A stretch of 64,000 nt of DNA from Streptomyces griseus subsp. griseus (GCF_000720255.1 NZ_JOJE01000028.1:1-64000); one strand, 5' to 3'; numbered from the stretch's first letter, positions 44,513-54,352 are shown. A program made the numbers and translations. The notes: generated by a model not told the origin, from the letters alone.

Positions 44513-46561
44513 CTACTCCGCTACAGGCAGCCGCGCCCCGTCCCGCAGGAACAGCGGGATCCGGTCCAGGGGGGCGTCGACCGTCACGGTCCGACCACCC
44601 TCGTAGGCGTCATCCGTCCACGCGTCCGTCCAGCGCGCCCCCGCCGGCAGATACACCGTCCAACTGGTGGCGCCCGCCGTCAGCACCGGGGCGACCAGCA
44701 GATCGCGGCCGAAGAGATAGGTGTCGTCGACGCTCCACGCCTTGGGGTCCTCCGGGAACTCCAGGAACAGCGGCCGCATGGGCGGCAGCCCCTCCTCGTG
44801 GGCCTCGCGCATGACCTGAAGGACGTACGGCTTGAGGCGCTCGCGCAGCCGCAGGTACTTCTCCAGGATCGCGCCGGCCTCCTCCCCGTACGACCAGACC
44901 TCGTTGGGGCCGCCGGTCATCTCCGGGCCCAGCGGCATGCCCGGGTCGCGGAAGCCGTGCAGGCGCATCAGCGGGGACAGCGCGCCGAACTGGAACCAGC
45001 GGACCATGACCTCGCGGTAGGCGGGATCGTCCGGGTCGCCGCCGTGGAAGCCGCCGATGTCGGTGTTCCACCAGGGGATGCCCGACAGCGAGGTGTTCAG
45101 GCCCGCCGCGATCTGGCGGCGCAGGGTCGGGAAGTCGGTGCCGATGTCACCGGACCACAGGGCGGCGCCGTAGCGCTGGCTGCCCGCCCACGCCGAGCGG
45201 TTGAGGGTGATGATCTCGTCGTCGCCGGAGCCGGACGCGCGCAGGCCCTCGTAGAAGGTGCGGGCGTTCTCGGCGGGGTAGATGTTGCCGACCTCCAGCC
45301 CTGGGCCCGCCCAGTAGCGCAGGTTCTCCTGGAAGCCCGGCTTCAGTTCCGGCTCGCAGGCGTCCAGCCAGAACGCCGTGATGCCGTACCGGGTCAGGTA
45401 GTTGTCGCGGACGCGCGACCAGACGAACTCGCGGGCGTCCGGGTTGGTGGCGTCGTAGAAGGCGACCTGGACGGTGGAGGCGACCTCTTTGTCCGGCCAG
45501 TCGGCGTGCGCCATCGGGCCGTACTGGGTGCCGATGAAGTAGCCGCGCTGCTCCATGACCGGGTGGTTCTCACTCAAGGGGGACACCGACGGCCACACGC
45601 TCACCACCAGCTTGATGCCGAGCTCGTCGAGCTCGCGCACCATCGCCGCCGGGTCGGGCCACTCGGTCAGGTCGAACTTCCACTCGCCCAGGTGGGTCCA
45701 GTGGAAGAAGTCGCAGACGATGGCGGTGATGGGCAGGCCGCGCCGCTTGTACTCGCGGGCCACCGACATCAGCTCGTCCTGGGTGCGGTAGCGCAGCTTG
45801 CACTGCCAGAAGCCCGCCGCCCATTCCGGCAGCATCGGCGTCCGGCCGGTCACCGCGCTGTAGCGGCGCTGGGCGTCGGCCGGGGCGCCCGCGGTGATCC
45901 AGTAGTCGATCTGGCGGGCTGAGTCCGCCACCCAGCGGGTGCCGTTGTGCGCGAGCTCCACGCGGCCGATCGCCGGGTTGTTCCACAGCAGGGTGTAGCC
46001 GCGGCTGGAGGTGAGGACCGGGATGCCCACCTCGGCGTTCCGCTGGACGAGGTCCAGGACCAGGCCCTTCTGGTCGAACCGGCCGTGCTGGTGCTGGCCG
46101 AGGCCGTACAGCTTCTCGTCGTCGTAGGCGGCGAAGCGCTGCTCCAGGCGGTGGTGTCCGTTGCCGACGGCCGTGTAGAGGCGCGGGCCCGGCCACCAGA
46201 AGTGGGCTCGTTCCTCGGCGAGGATCTCACCGCCGTCCTCGGTGCGCAGGAAGCGGACCAGGCCCTCGGCGTCGACCTCGACGGTGAGCGCGCCGACGGT
46301 CACCCGGCCCCGCCCGTCCTCGATCTTGACCGTGCTCTCGGTCGCCGGGGCCTGCGCCAGGAGCGCGCCGGGCAGCGCGTCGAGGACGGGCCCGCCGAGC
46401 CGGGCGCGGACCCGGACCGCGTCGGGGCCCCACGGCTCGACGCGTACGGTCTCCTGGCGACCGCTCCACTCCAGCGCGCCGTCCCGCTCGCGGAACGTGC
46501 CGACGGTGGGGGACGACTGCGCGAGGCTGACCTTGGGCTGCTGGAACTCGGGCTCAGTCAA
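44513..46561 (-). CDS. GH31 alpha-xylosidase
   Basis: This is a 682-residue GH31 enzyme without a signal peptide. The nucleophile is D400 in FWLDACEPE (WxDxxE motif), and the acid/base is D472 in LWSGDIGTD. Its length and the GWWxxG-type aromatic motifs are typical of bacterial XylS/YicI proteins. With the other enzymes here it should release alpha-xylose from the non-reducing end of xyloglucan oligosaccharides. The start is a TTG at 46561 with GGAGCA upstream on the minus strand. It is co-directional with and downstream of the LacI gene, so the two are probably one transcript. Confidence 0.9.
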   Translation of the reverse strand: MTEPEFQQPKVSLAQSSPTVGTFRERDGALEWSGRQETVRVEPWGPDAVRVRARLGGPVLDALPGALLAQAPATESTVKIEDGRGRVTVGALTVEVDAEGLVRFLRTEDGGEILAEERAHFWWPGPRLYTAVGNGHHRLEQRFAAYDDEKLYGLGQHQHGRFDQKGLVLDLVQRNAEVGIPVLTSSRGYTLLWNNPAIGRVELAHNGTRWVADSARQIDYWITAGAPADAQRRYSAVTGRTPMLPEWAAGFWQCKLRYRTQDELMSVAREYKRRGLPITAIVCDFFHWTHLGEWKFDLTEWPDPAAMVRELDELGIKLVVSVWPSVSPLSENHPVMEQRGYFIGTQYGPMAHADWPDKEVASTVQVAFYDATNPDAREFVWSRVRDNYLTRYGITAFWLDACEPELKPGFQENLRYWAGPGLEVGNIYPAENARTFYEGLRASGSGDDEIITLNRSAWAGSQRYGAALWSGDIGTDFPTLRRQIAAGLNTSLSGIPWWNTDIGGFHGGDPDDPAYREVMVRWFQFGALSPLMRLHGFRDPGMPLGPEMTGGPNEVWSYGEEAGAILEKYLRLRERLKPYVLQVMREAHEEGLPPMRPLFLEFPEDPKAWSVDDTYLFGRDLLVAPVLTAGATSWTVYLPAGARWTDAWTDDAYEGGRTVTVDAPLDRIPLFLRDGARLPVAE

Positions 46562-46667
46562 TTGGGGTGCTCCTGTGCTCCGGGAGGAGTGCAGACATGG
46601 CGGTGCCCCGGGAGGTGCCCACGGGGTGGCTCGGGGGAGAGAGGGAGAGGGGGAGAGGCAGGGGTGG

Positions 46668-47681
46668 TCAGGGCGCGGTCGGGGCCGGGCCCGTGCTCGC
46701 GCGGACCGTGAGTTCGGGGGCGATCAGCACGACGTCGTCGCTGCCGCGGCCGTCGAGCTTGGCGACCAGGCGTTCCACGGCGTGCCGTCCCATCTCCTGG
46801 GCGGGGATGGCGACGGAGGTGAGCCGGACGGAGGCCTGGGTGGCGACCTGGTCGGGGCAGATGGCCACCACCGACACGTCCTCGGGCACGGCCCGGCCCT
46901 GCTGGCGCAGCAGCGCGAGCAGCGGCTCGACCGCCGACTCGTTCTGCACGACGAAGCCCGTGGTGCCGGGGCGTTCGTCGAGGACCCGGGCGAGGGTCGC
47001 GGCCATCGCGTCGTATCCGCCCTCGCACGGGCGGTGCAGCACCCGCAGATCGAGCTCCCGGGCGCGCGAGCGCAGGCCGTCGAGGGTGCGTTCGGCGAAA
47101 CCGGTGTGCCGTTCATAGACCGCGGGGGCCTCGCCGATGACGGCGACGTCGCGGTGGCCGAGCTTCGCCAGGTGCTCCACGCACAGCGCGCCGGTCGCGT
47201 TCCAGTCCAGATCGACGCAGGTCAGGCCACTGGTGTCGGCGGGGAGGCCGATGAGTACCGACGGCTGGTCGGTGCCCCGCAGCAGCGGCAGCCGTTCGTC
47301 GTCGAGCTGGACGTCCATCAGGATCATCGCGTCGGCGAGCCCGCTGCCGGTGACGCGGCGCACGGCGTCGGGACCCTCCTCGCCGGTGAGCAGCAGGACG
47401 TCGTAGCCGTGCGTGCGGGCCGTGGTGGCGACCGCGATGGCGATCTCCATCATCACCGGCACGTACATGTCGGTGCGCAGCGGGATCATCAGCGCGACGA
47501 TGTTGGACTTGCTGCTGGCCAGGGCGCGGGCGCCCGCGTTCGGGTGGTAGCCGAGCTCGCGGATGCTCTGCTCGACCCGCAGCCGGGTGGTCGCGGAGAT
47601 CGACCGCTTGCCGCTGAGGACATAGCTCACCGTGCTCGCCGAGACTCCGGCGTGCTGGGCGACCTCGGCGAGGGTGACCAT
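46668..47681 (-). CDS. LacI-family transcriptional regulator of the xyloglucan locus
   Basis: The 337-residue protein has an N-terminal LacI helix-turn-helix (TLAEVAQHAGVSASTVSYVL) with hinge YHPNAGARALASSKSN, and a periplasmic-binding-protein-like effector domain. The start is assigned at 47681 where the HTH begins; longer in-frame extensions have no homology. Two GAAGCGCTTC palindromes lie just upstream (47699-47712 and 47786-47803), which argues for autoregulation. The same palindrome occurs at the far end of the locus, upstream of the GH3 and importer genes. Confidence 0.92.
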   Translation of the reverse strand: MVTLAEVAQHAGVSASTVSYVLSGKRSISATTRLRVEQSIRELGYHPNAGARALASSKSNIVALMIPLRTDMYVPVMMEIAIAVATTARTHGYDVLLLTGEEGPDAVRRVTGSGLADAMILMDVQLDDERLPLLRGTDQPSVLIGLPADTSGLTCVDLDWNATGALCVEHLAKLGHRDVAVIGEAPAVYERHTGFAERTLDGLRSRARELDLRVLHRPCEGGYDAMAATLARVLDERPGTTGFVVQNESAVEPLLALLRQQGRAVPEDVSVVAICPDQVATQASVRLTSVAIPAQEMGRHAVERLVAKLDGRGSDDVVLIAPELTVRASTGPAPTAP

Positions 47682-47698
47682 CCAGCTCTCCAAGCTTT

Positions 47699-47712
47699 GT
47701 GAAGCGCTTCGA
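47699..47712. promoter_or_regulatory. LacI-type operator 3
   Basis: The core GAAGCGCTTC at 47701-47710 is conserved; the left flank differs by two bases from operators 1 and 2. It lies 18-31 nt upstream of the lacI-type start codon. Confidence 0.7.
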
Positions 47713-47785
47713 CAGTGCGCAGTACGGACAGGTGCGGGTGAGGGTGGTTCGACAGTAGCTCTAGCGGGAGTGGGTGTCCATAGGT

Positions 47786-47803
47786 TGTCGAAGCGCTTCG
47801 ACA
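47786..47803. promoter_or_regulatory. LacI-type operator 4
   Basis: TGTCGAAGCGCTTCGACA is an 18-bp perfect palindrome, the longest of the four. It lies between the divergent regulator and GH12 genes, 118 nt before the GH12 start at 47921. Confidence 0.8.
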
Positions 47804-47920
47804 GCAATCTCCGACGGCGGCTTTCCCGTGCGAACTTTCCGCGGAGAGTACGGCAACCCATCGGGCTGTCGGCGGCCACTGGGGAGCGGTAACCCGAACC
47901 GTCCCCTGGAAGGACCCTTG

Positions 47921-48730
47921 ATGCAACACCGTCGTCCCCGCCTGACGAAGAAGACGAAGACCCTGACCGCCGCCGGGGTCGCCCTCGCGGCCGCCGCCGG
48001 GGTCACCGTCGCCCAGGCGGGCGAGTCGAGCAAGAAGTGCACGGCCTTCGACACGATCACGCTCGGCAAGTACTACGTGAACAACAACCTGTGGGGTCAG
48101 GACAAGGGCACCGGCGGCCAGTGCGTCTGGGACAACTCCGCCGCCGGCTCCACCGTCTCCTGGGGGACCGACTACACCTGGGCCAACAACAGCAAGGGCA
48201 AGGACTCCGACGTGAAGTCCTATGCCGGCACGGTCCTCGGCTGGCACTGGGGCTGGAAGGTCGACAGGGCGAAGACCGGCCTGCCCCTCCGCGTCGGCGA
48301 CCGCAAGCCGGTGAAGACCAGCTGGGAGTTCTCGGTCAGCTCCGACCCCGGCACCATGAACGTCGCCTACGACCTGTGGCTGCACACCAAGAACACCGCC
48401 GACTGGCAGGACCAGCCCACCGACGAGGTCATGATCTGGCTCAACCGCCAGGGCGGCGCGGGACCGCTCGGCACCAAGTACGGCAGCGTCAGCCTCGGCG
48501 GCGCGATGTGGGACATCTACCAGGGTGACATCGGCTGGAAGGTCTTCTCCTTCGTCCGCCGTGCCAACACCACCAAGGCCACGCTCGACCTGAACGACTT
48601 CACCCAGGCCCTCGTCCGCCGCAAGCTCCTCAGCGACGACAAGTTCGTCTCCGGCATCGAGTCCGGCACGGAGGTCTTCAAGGGCACGGGACGGCTGGAC
48701 ACCAAGGCGTACTCGGTGTCGGTCGGCTGA
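47921..48730 (+). CDS. Secreted GH12 endoglucanase, second copy
   Basis: The 269-residue protein has a signal peptide with a basic N-terminus (RRPRLTKKTKTLTAAG) and a hydrophobic core. The nucleophile is E169 in DEVMIWLN; the acid/base is E247 or E251 in GIESGTEV. It is clearly diverged from the GH12 at 43058, so the two are not a recent duplication. GGAAGGA precedes the ATG. It is transcribed divergently from the regulator, with operator 4 in between. It probably contributes extracellular xyloglucan or mixed-glucan cleavage. Confidence 0.88.
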   Translation: MQHRRPRLTKKTKTLTAAGVALAAAAGVTVAQAGESSKKCTAFDTITLGKYYVNNNLWGQDKGTGGQCVWDNSAAGSTVSWGTDYTWANNSKGKDSDVKSYAGTVLGWHWGWKVDRAKTGLPLRVGDRKPVKTSWEFSVSSDPGTMNVAYDLWLHTKNTADWQDQPTDEVMIWLNRQGGAGPLGTKYGSVSLGGAMWDIYQGDIGWKVFSFVRRANTTKATLDLNDFTQALVRRKLLSDDKFVSGIESGTEVFKGTGRLDTKAYSVSVG

Positions 48731-48772
48731 CCGAAAAGCCGTTGTCGGACCCTGCTGTTACGGTCCCCGGTC

Positions 48773-49468
48773 ATGGCAGACAACGAGGGAATAGCGTGGC
48801 TCGGCGAGCGGTGGGCGGGGGACGGAGCTGATCCGATCCTGGGGGACCAGGCGGGGCTCGTGTTCGCGGAGGGGGTCGCGCCGCAGGATCTGGCGGTGGT
48901 GTTCGGCGCCGTTCCCTGGGAGATGCCCGAGCCGGTCGGCGACGAGGCAAAGGCCGTCTACGACCGGACCCACCCCCGGACCCGGGTCCCCGACGAGCCC
49001 TGGCAGACCGTCTACGGCAAGGAAGGAAAGTGGTCCTTCCTCGCCGGGAACTTCGACTTCCTGATCCATTTCCGGGAGGGCTTCGCGCTGCCGCGGGGCG
49101 CCGGCCGGGTCGTCCTCCTCTACAACATCTCCGCCAAGGGCATGTACTGCATGCTCTACTTCGAGGACGGCCGACTCGTGTGGAGCGACGAGATCTACGG
49201 CTACTTCGGCGAGGAGACGCAACTGACCGGCGGACACTACTTCGACTACGCGCCGAAGATGTCCTTCCTCAACTGGGCCATGCACGACGCGGGGTGCCGC
49301 CCGGACGTCCGTTACGTCGACGGGCGCCCGGTCTACGAGAACGAGGGCTGGATCCCCGACTGGCAGAAGCGGTTCCTGAAGGGCCTGGGGATCGCGTTCG
49401 GGATCTCCGTGAACCAGGAGACCTACGACGCGGGCGGGTACCCGCTGGCCGACGTCCACTGGACCTGA
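48773..49468 (+). CDS. Hypothetical protein, 231 aa
   Basis: I do not recognise a named family. The protein is soluble, with no signal peptide or membrane segment, and rich in aromatic residues: KWSFLAGNFDFLIHFREGF, GMYCMLYFEDGRLVWSDE, YFGEETQLTGGHYFDY. A repeated pattern of short beta strands is suggested. It starts 42 nt after the GH12 stop and could be read with it, but nothing in its sequence ties it to sugar use. The ATG at 48773 is the first start in frame. Confidence 0.75.
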   Translation: MADNEGIAWLGERWAGDGADPILGDQAGLVFAEGVAPQDLAVVFGAVPWEMPEPVGDEAKAVYDRTHPRTRVPDEPWQTVYGKEGKWSFLAGNFDFLIHFREGFALPRGAGRVVLLYNISAKGMYCMLYFEDGRLVWSDEIYGYFGEETQLTGGHYFDYAPKMSFLNWAMHDAGCRPDVRYVDGRPVYENEGWIPDWQKRFLKGLGIAFGISVNQETYDAGGYPLADVHWT

Positions 49469-49707
49469 TCCCCCGCGTCCGTCACCGCGGCTGCCGTCAC
49501 CTCCGCTTCACCCGTCTGACCGAATCGTCTCGCCGGTCACTTTCACCGCCGACTCCCTGTGAAAGCGGGGCCGGAACGGGCGGGAGCCGACGGTCGGCCC
49601 CGACGCGAGGGGTGGTGGGCTCGCCCCGTCTCGGGTACATACGATCCAGTAGCACCGATCAGTAACGCACGGTCCCTCTGATCCCTATTCGCGGCGAGGT
49701 GAGCCTC

Positions 49708-51642
49708 ATGTCCGCCCCCATCTCCAACAAACCCACCGTCACGGAGCGTGAGGCACGCCAGGTCGCCGAAGCGGCCCGAGAGCAGGACTGGCGCAAGCCG
49801 AGCTTCGCGAAGGAGCTGTTCCTCGGCCGCTTCCGGCTCGACCTCATCCACCCCCACCCGCTCCCGGCGGACGAGGACGCCCAGCGCGGGGAGGAGTTTC
49901 TGGCCAAACTGCGCGACTTCTGCGAGACGAAGATCGACTCCGCGGTCATCGAACGGGACGCCCGCATCCCGGACGCGGTGATCAACGGGCTCAAGGAGCT
50001 CGGCGCCCTCGGCATGAAGATCGACACCAAGTACGGCGGCCTGGGCCTGACGCAGGTGTACTACAACAAAGCCCTCGCCCTGGCCGGCTCCGCGAACCCG
50101 GCGGTCGGCGCGCTGCTCTCCGCCCATCAGTCGATCGGCGTACCGCAGCCGCTGAAGATCTTCGGCACCCAGGAGCAGAAGGACACCTTCCTGCCGCGCT
50201 GCGCCCGCACGGACATCTCGGCGTTCCTGCTGACCGAGCCCGACGTCGGCTCCGACCCGGCCCGCCTGGCCACCACCGCCGTGCCCGACGGCGACGACTA
50301 CGTTCTCGACGGGGTCAAGCTGTGGACCACCAACGGCGTGGTCGCCGACCTCCTCGTCGTCATGGCCCGCGTGCCGAAGTCCGAGGGTCACAAGGGCGGT
50401 ATCACGGCCTTCGTCGTCGAGGCCTCCTCCGAGGGCGTCACCGTCGAGAACCGCAACGCCTTCATGGGTCTGCGGGGCCTGGAGAACGGCGTCACCCGCT
50501 TCCACCGGGTGCGCGTCCCCGCCGCAAACCGCATCGGCCCCGAGGGCGCGGGCCTGAAGATCGCGCTCACCACCCTCAACACCGGCCGCCTGTCGCTGCC
50601 CGCCATGTGCGTGGGCGCCGGCAAGTGGTGCCTGAAGATCGCCCGCGAGTGGTCGGCGGTGCGCGAGCAGTGGGGCAAGCCGGTCGCCCTGCACGAGGCG
50701 GTCGGCTCGAAGATCAGCTTCATCGCCGCCACGACGTTCGCCCTGGAGGCGGTCGTCGACCTGTCCTCCCAGATGGCCGACGAGGACCGCAACGACATCC
50801 GCATCGAGGCCGCCCTCGCCAAGCTGTACGGCTCCGAGATGGGCTGCCGGATGGCCGACGAACTGGTCCAGATCCGCGGCGGCCGCGGCTTCGAGACCGC
50901 GGCCTCCCTCGCCGCCCGCGGCGAGCGCGCGGTCCCCGCCGAGCAACTCCTGCGCGACCTGCGCATCAACCGCATCTTCGAGGGCTCCACCGAGATCATG
51001 CACCTGCTGATCGCCCGCGAGGCGGTCGACGCCCACCTCTCGGTCGCCGGAGACCTCATCGACCCCGAGAAGTCCCTGTCCGACAAGGCGAAGGCCGGCG
51101 CGGGCGCGGGCGTCTTCTACGCCAAGTGGCTGCCCAAGCTGGTCGCGGGCCCCGGACAGCTCCCGACGTCGTACAGCGAGTTCAAGCACGGCGTCGACCT
51201 GTCCCCGCACCTGCGCTACGTCGAGCGGAACTCCCGCAAGCTCGCCCGCTCCACCTTCTACGCCATGTCCCGCTGGCAGGGCCGCATGGAGACCAAACAG
51301 GGCTTCCTCGGCCGCATCGTCGACATCGGGGCGGAGCTGTTCGCGATGAGCGCGGCCTGTGTGCGCGCCGAACTCCTGCGCAGCCGGGGCGAGAACGGCC
51401 GCGAGGCCTACCAACTCGCCGACGCCTTCTGCCACCAGGCCCGCATCCGCGTCGAGGAACTCTTCGACCGCCTGTGGACCAACACCGACGACCTCGACCG
51501 CAAGGTCGTCAAGGGCGTCCTCTCCGGCACCTACGAGTGGCTGGAACAAGGCGTCATCGACCCGTCCGACGACGGCCCCTGGATCGCCGACGCCACCCCC
51601 GGTCCGTCCCAGCGGGAGAACGTCCACCGCCCGATCCGCTGA
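49708..51642 (+). CDS. Acyl-CoA dehydrogenase
   Basis: The 644-residue flavoenzyme has the usual acyl-CoA dehydrogenase core: FLLTEPDVGSDPARL, GRGFETAASL and the C-terminal signature RIFEGSTEIMHLLIAREAVD. It is longer than standard (about 390-residue) enzymes, with an extra C-terminal helical domain of about 180 residues as in very-long-chain and related types. It oxidises an acyl-CoA to the enoyl-CoA; chain length is not evident. The ATG at 49708 follows GCGAGG by 8 nt. A weak hairpin (GCGCCGT/ACGGCGC, 51644-51674) follows. Confidence 0.9.
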   Translation: MSAPISNKPTVTEREARQVAEAAREQDWRKPSFAKELFLGRFRLDLIHPHPLPADEDAQRGEEFLAKLRDFCETKIDSAVIERDARIPDAVINGLKELGALGMKIDTKYGGLGLTQVYYNKALALAGSANPAVGALLSAHQSIGVPQPLKIFGTQEQKDTFLPRCARTDISAFLLTEPDVGSDPARLATTAVPDGDDYVLDGVKLWTTNGVVADLLVVMARVPKSEGHKGGITAFVVEASSEGVTVENRNAFMGLRGLENGVTRFHRVRVPAANRIGPEGAGLKIALTTLNTGRLSLPAMCVGAGKWCLKIAREWSAVREQWGKPVALHEAVGSKISFIAATTFALEAVVDLSSQMADEDRNDIRIEAALAKLYGSEMGCRMADELVQIRGGRGFETAASLAARGERAVPAEQLLRDLRINRIFEGSTEIMHLLIAREAVDAHLSVAGDLIDPEKSLSDKAKAGAGAGVFYAKWLPKLVAGPGQLPTSYSEFKHGVDLSPHLRYVERNSRKLARSTFYAMSRWQGRMETKQGFLGRIVDIGAELFAMSAACVRAELLRSRGENGREAYQLADAFCHQARIRVEELFDRLWTNTDDLDRKVVKGVLSGTYEWLEQGVIDPSDDGPWIADATPGPSQRENVHRPIR

Positions 51643-51753
51643 CGCGCCGTCGCACGGCCGTGGGGTCACGGCGCGCACGTGACTCCCACGGCCCACGACA
51701 CCCCTGAGGGACGCCCTGTCCTTTCCCGCCGTCCTTGCCGACACAATGGGGGG

Positions 51754-53022
51754 ATGAGCGACAGTCCAGCCCCCCTCGCCGATCCCCACATCGTCTTCGA
51801 CCCCGTCGCGGCGGACGGTCCGAAGGACGTGGTGATCCTCGGCTCCACCGGTTCGATCGGCACCCAGGCCATCGACCTCGTGCTGCGCAACCCCGACCGG
51901 TTCCGGGTCACCGCGCTCTCCGCCAACGGCGGACGCGTCGGACTCCTCGCCGAGCAGGCGTACCGGCTGCGGGTGCGGACAGTCGCCGTGGCCCGCGAGG
52001 ACGTCGTACCGGCACTGCGCGAGGCGCTCGCCGCGCAGTACGGCCCCGGTGAGACGCTGCCCGAGATCCTCACCGGACCGGACGCGGCCACCGAGGTCGC
52101 CGCCTCCGACTGCCACACCGTCCTGAACGGCATCACGGGCTCCATCGGACTCGCGCCCACCCTGGCCGCCCTCCGGGCCGGCCGCACCCTCGCGCTCGCC
52201 AACAAGGAGTCGCTCATCGTCGGCGGCCCCCTGGTCAAGGCGCTCGCCGAGCCCGGGCAGATCATCCCGGTCGACTCCGAGCACGCCGCCCTCTTCCAGG
52301 CCCTCGCCGCCGGAACCCGCGCCGACGTCCGCAAGCTCGTCGTCACCGCCTCCGGCGGCCCCTTCCGCGGCCGTACGAAGGAGCAGCTGGCCCACGTCAC
52401 CGTCGAGGACGCCCTCGCCCACCCCACCTGGGCCATGGGCCCGGTGATCACGATCAACTCGGCGACCCTCGTCAACAAGGGCCTGGAGGTGATCGAGGCC
52501 CACCTGCTGTACGACATTCCCTTCGATCGCATTGAGGTGGTCGTGCACCCGCAGTCGTATGTCCACTCGATGGTTGAGTTCACGGACGGATCGACACTGG
52601 CGCAGGCGACGCCCCCCGACATGCGCGGGCCCATCGCCATCGGCCTCGGCTGGCCCGAACGCGTCCCCGACGCGGCGCCCGCCTTCGACTGGAGCACCGC
52701 CTCGACGTGGGAGTTCTTCCCGCTCGACAACGAGGCGTTCCCCTCCGTCGGCCTCGCCCGGCACGTCGGCGAGCTCGCGGGCACCGCCCCCGCGGTGTTC
52801 AATGCCGCCAACGAGGAGTGCGTGGAGGCCTTCCGCAAGGGGGCACTGCCCTTCAACGGGATTATCGAGACCGTCACCCGGGTGGTTCAGGAGCACGGCA
52901 CCCCCGTGACGGGAACTTCACTGACCGTGTCGGACGTCCTCGAAGCAGAGAGCTGGGCACGCGCCCGGACCCAGGAACTGACAGCACTGACCGCACAGAC
53001 GGCGACCGCGGAGGCCCGTTGA
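51754..53022 (+). CDS. dxr: 1-deoxy-D-xylulose-5-phosphate reductoisomerase
   Basis: The 422-residue enzyme catalyses the first committed step of the MEP isoprenoid pathway. The NADPH-binding motif [15 protein letters not shown] begins near residue 29. Further landmarks are [50 protein letters not shown] and [15 protein letters not shown]. The N-terminus is about 20 residues longer than in E. coli. It overlaps the site-2 protease gene by one base, and ispG lies just downstream. Confidence 0.96.
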   Translation: MSDSPAPLADPHIVFDPVAADGPKDVVILGSTGSIGTQAIDLVLRNPDRFRVTALSANGGRVGLLAEQAYRLRVRTVAVAREDVVPALREALAAQYGPGETLPEILTGPDAATEVAASDCHTVLNGITGSIGLAPTLAALRAGRTLALANKESLIVGGPLVKALAEPGQIIPVDSEHAALFQALAAGTRADVRKLVVTASGGPFRGRTKEQLAHVTVEDALAHPTWAMGPVITINSATLVNKGLEVIEAHLLYDIPFDRIEVVVHPQSYVHSMVEFTDGSTLAQATPPDMRGPIAIGLGWPERVPDAAPAFDWSTASTWEFFPLDNEAFPSVGLARHVGELAGTAPAVFNAANEECVEAFRKGALPFNGIIETVTRVVQEHGTPVTGTSLTVSDVLEAESWARARTQELTALTAQTATAEAR

Positions 53023-54326
53023 TGACGTCCCTGATGATGATCCTCGGCATAGTCGTCTTCGTGGTCGGCCTGCTGTTCTCGATCGCGTGGCACGAGCTGG
53101 GGCATCTGTCCACGGCCAAGCTCTTCGGGATCCGCGTGCCGCAGTACATGGTCGGCTTCGGCCCGACCATCTGGTCCCGCAACAAGGGCGAGACCGAGTA
53201 CGGCATCAAGGCCGTACCCCTCGGCGGCTACATCCGCATGATCGGCATGTTCCCGCCCGGCGAGGACGGCAGGATCACGGCCCGCTCCACCTCACCCTGG
53301 CGCGGCATGATCGAGGACGCCCGTTCGGCCGCCTTCGAGGAACTCCGGCCGGGCGACGAGAACCGCCTCTTCTACACGCGCAAGCCGTGGAAGCGCGTCA
53401 TCGTGATGTTCGCGGGCCCCTTCATGAACCTGGTCCTGGCGGTGGCCCTGTTCCTCGTCGTCCTCATGGGCTTCGGCATCTCGCAGCAGACCACCACCGT
53501 CAGCTCCGTCTCCAAGTGCGTGATCGCGCAGAGCGAGAACCGCAACGACTGCCAGAAGTCCGACCCGGCCTCCCCGGCCGCGGCCGCCGGACTCAAGGCC
53601 GGCGACAAGATCGTCTCCTTCGACGGAGTGAAGACGGACGACTGGAACCAGCTCTCCGACCTCATCCGCGCCGCCCCGGGCAAGGAGGTGCCGATCGTCG
53701 TCGACCGCAAGGGCGAGCAGGTCACGCTCACCGCGAAGATCGCCGACAACCAGGTCGCCAAGAAGGACCCCAACGGCCAGATCGTCCAGGGCCAGTACGT
53801 CAACGCAGGCTTCCTCGGCTTCAGCGCCGCCACCGGCATCGTCCGCCAGGACTTCGACGAGTCCCTGACCTGGATGGGCGACCGCATCGGTGAGGCCGTC
53901 GACTCCATCGCGAGCCTGCCCGCCAAGATCCCGGCCCTGTGGAACGCCGCCTTCGACGGCGCCCCCCGCGAACCGGACTCCCCGATGGGCGTGGTCGGCG
54001 CGGCCCGCGTCGGCGGCGAGATCTTCACCCTCGACATCCCGCCCACCCAGCAACTGGCCATGGCGCTGATGCTGGTCGCCGGCTTCAACCTCTCCCTGTT
54101 CCTGTTCAACATGCTCCCGCTGCTCCCGCTCGACGGCGGGCACATCGCGGGCGCCCTGTGGGAGTCGCTGCGCCGCAACCTCGCGAAGGTGCTGCGCCGC
54201 CCCGACCCCGGCCCCTTCGACGTGGCGAAGCTGATGCCGGTGGCCTACGTGGTGGCCGGGATCTTCATCTGCTTCACCGTCCTGGTGCTGATCGCCGACG
54301 TCGTCAACCCGGTCAAGATCTCGTAG
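53022..54326 (+). CDS. Site-2 (M50 family) intramembrane metalloprotease with PDZ domain
   Basis: The 434-residue RseP/RasP-type protease has zinc motif H24-E25-L-G-H28 (AWHELGHL) in the first helix and the second conserved motif [12 protein letters not shown] in a C-terminal helix. A PDZ domain lies at about residues 175-245 ([21 protein letters not shown]). It is expected to cleave membrane anti-sigma factors or signal-peptide remnants within the bilayer. The placement between dxr and ispG is usual in actinobacteria. The start overlaps the dxr stop (TGATG). Confidence 0.93.
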   Translation: MTSLMMILGIVVFVVGLLFSIAWHELGHLSTAKLFGIRVPQYMVGFGPTIWSRNKGETEYGIKAVPLGGYIRMIGMFPPGEDGRITARSTSPWRGMIEDARSAAFEELRPGDENRLFYTRKPWKRVIVMFAGPFMNLVLAVALFLVVLMGFGISQQTTTVSSVSKCVIAQSENRNDCQKSDPASPAAAAGLKAGDKIVSFDGVKTDDWNQLSDLIRAAPGKEVPIVVDRKGEQVTLTAKIADNQVAKKDPNGQIVQGQYVNAGFLGFSAATGIVRQDFDESLTWMGDRIGEAVDSIASLPAKIPALWNAAFDGAPREPDSPMGVVGAARVGGEIFTLDIPPTQQLAMALMLVAGFNLSLFLFNMLPLLPLDGGHIAGALWESLRRNLAKVLRRPDPGPFDVAKLMPVAYVVAGIFICFTVLVLIADVVNPVKIS

Positions 54327-54352
54327 TCGCACCACCTTCATGACGCGTTCAC

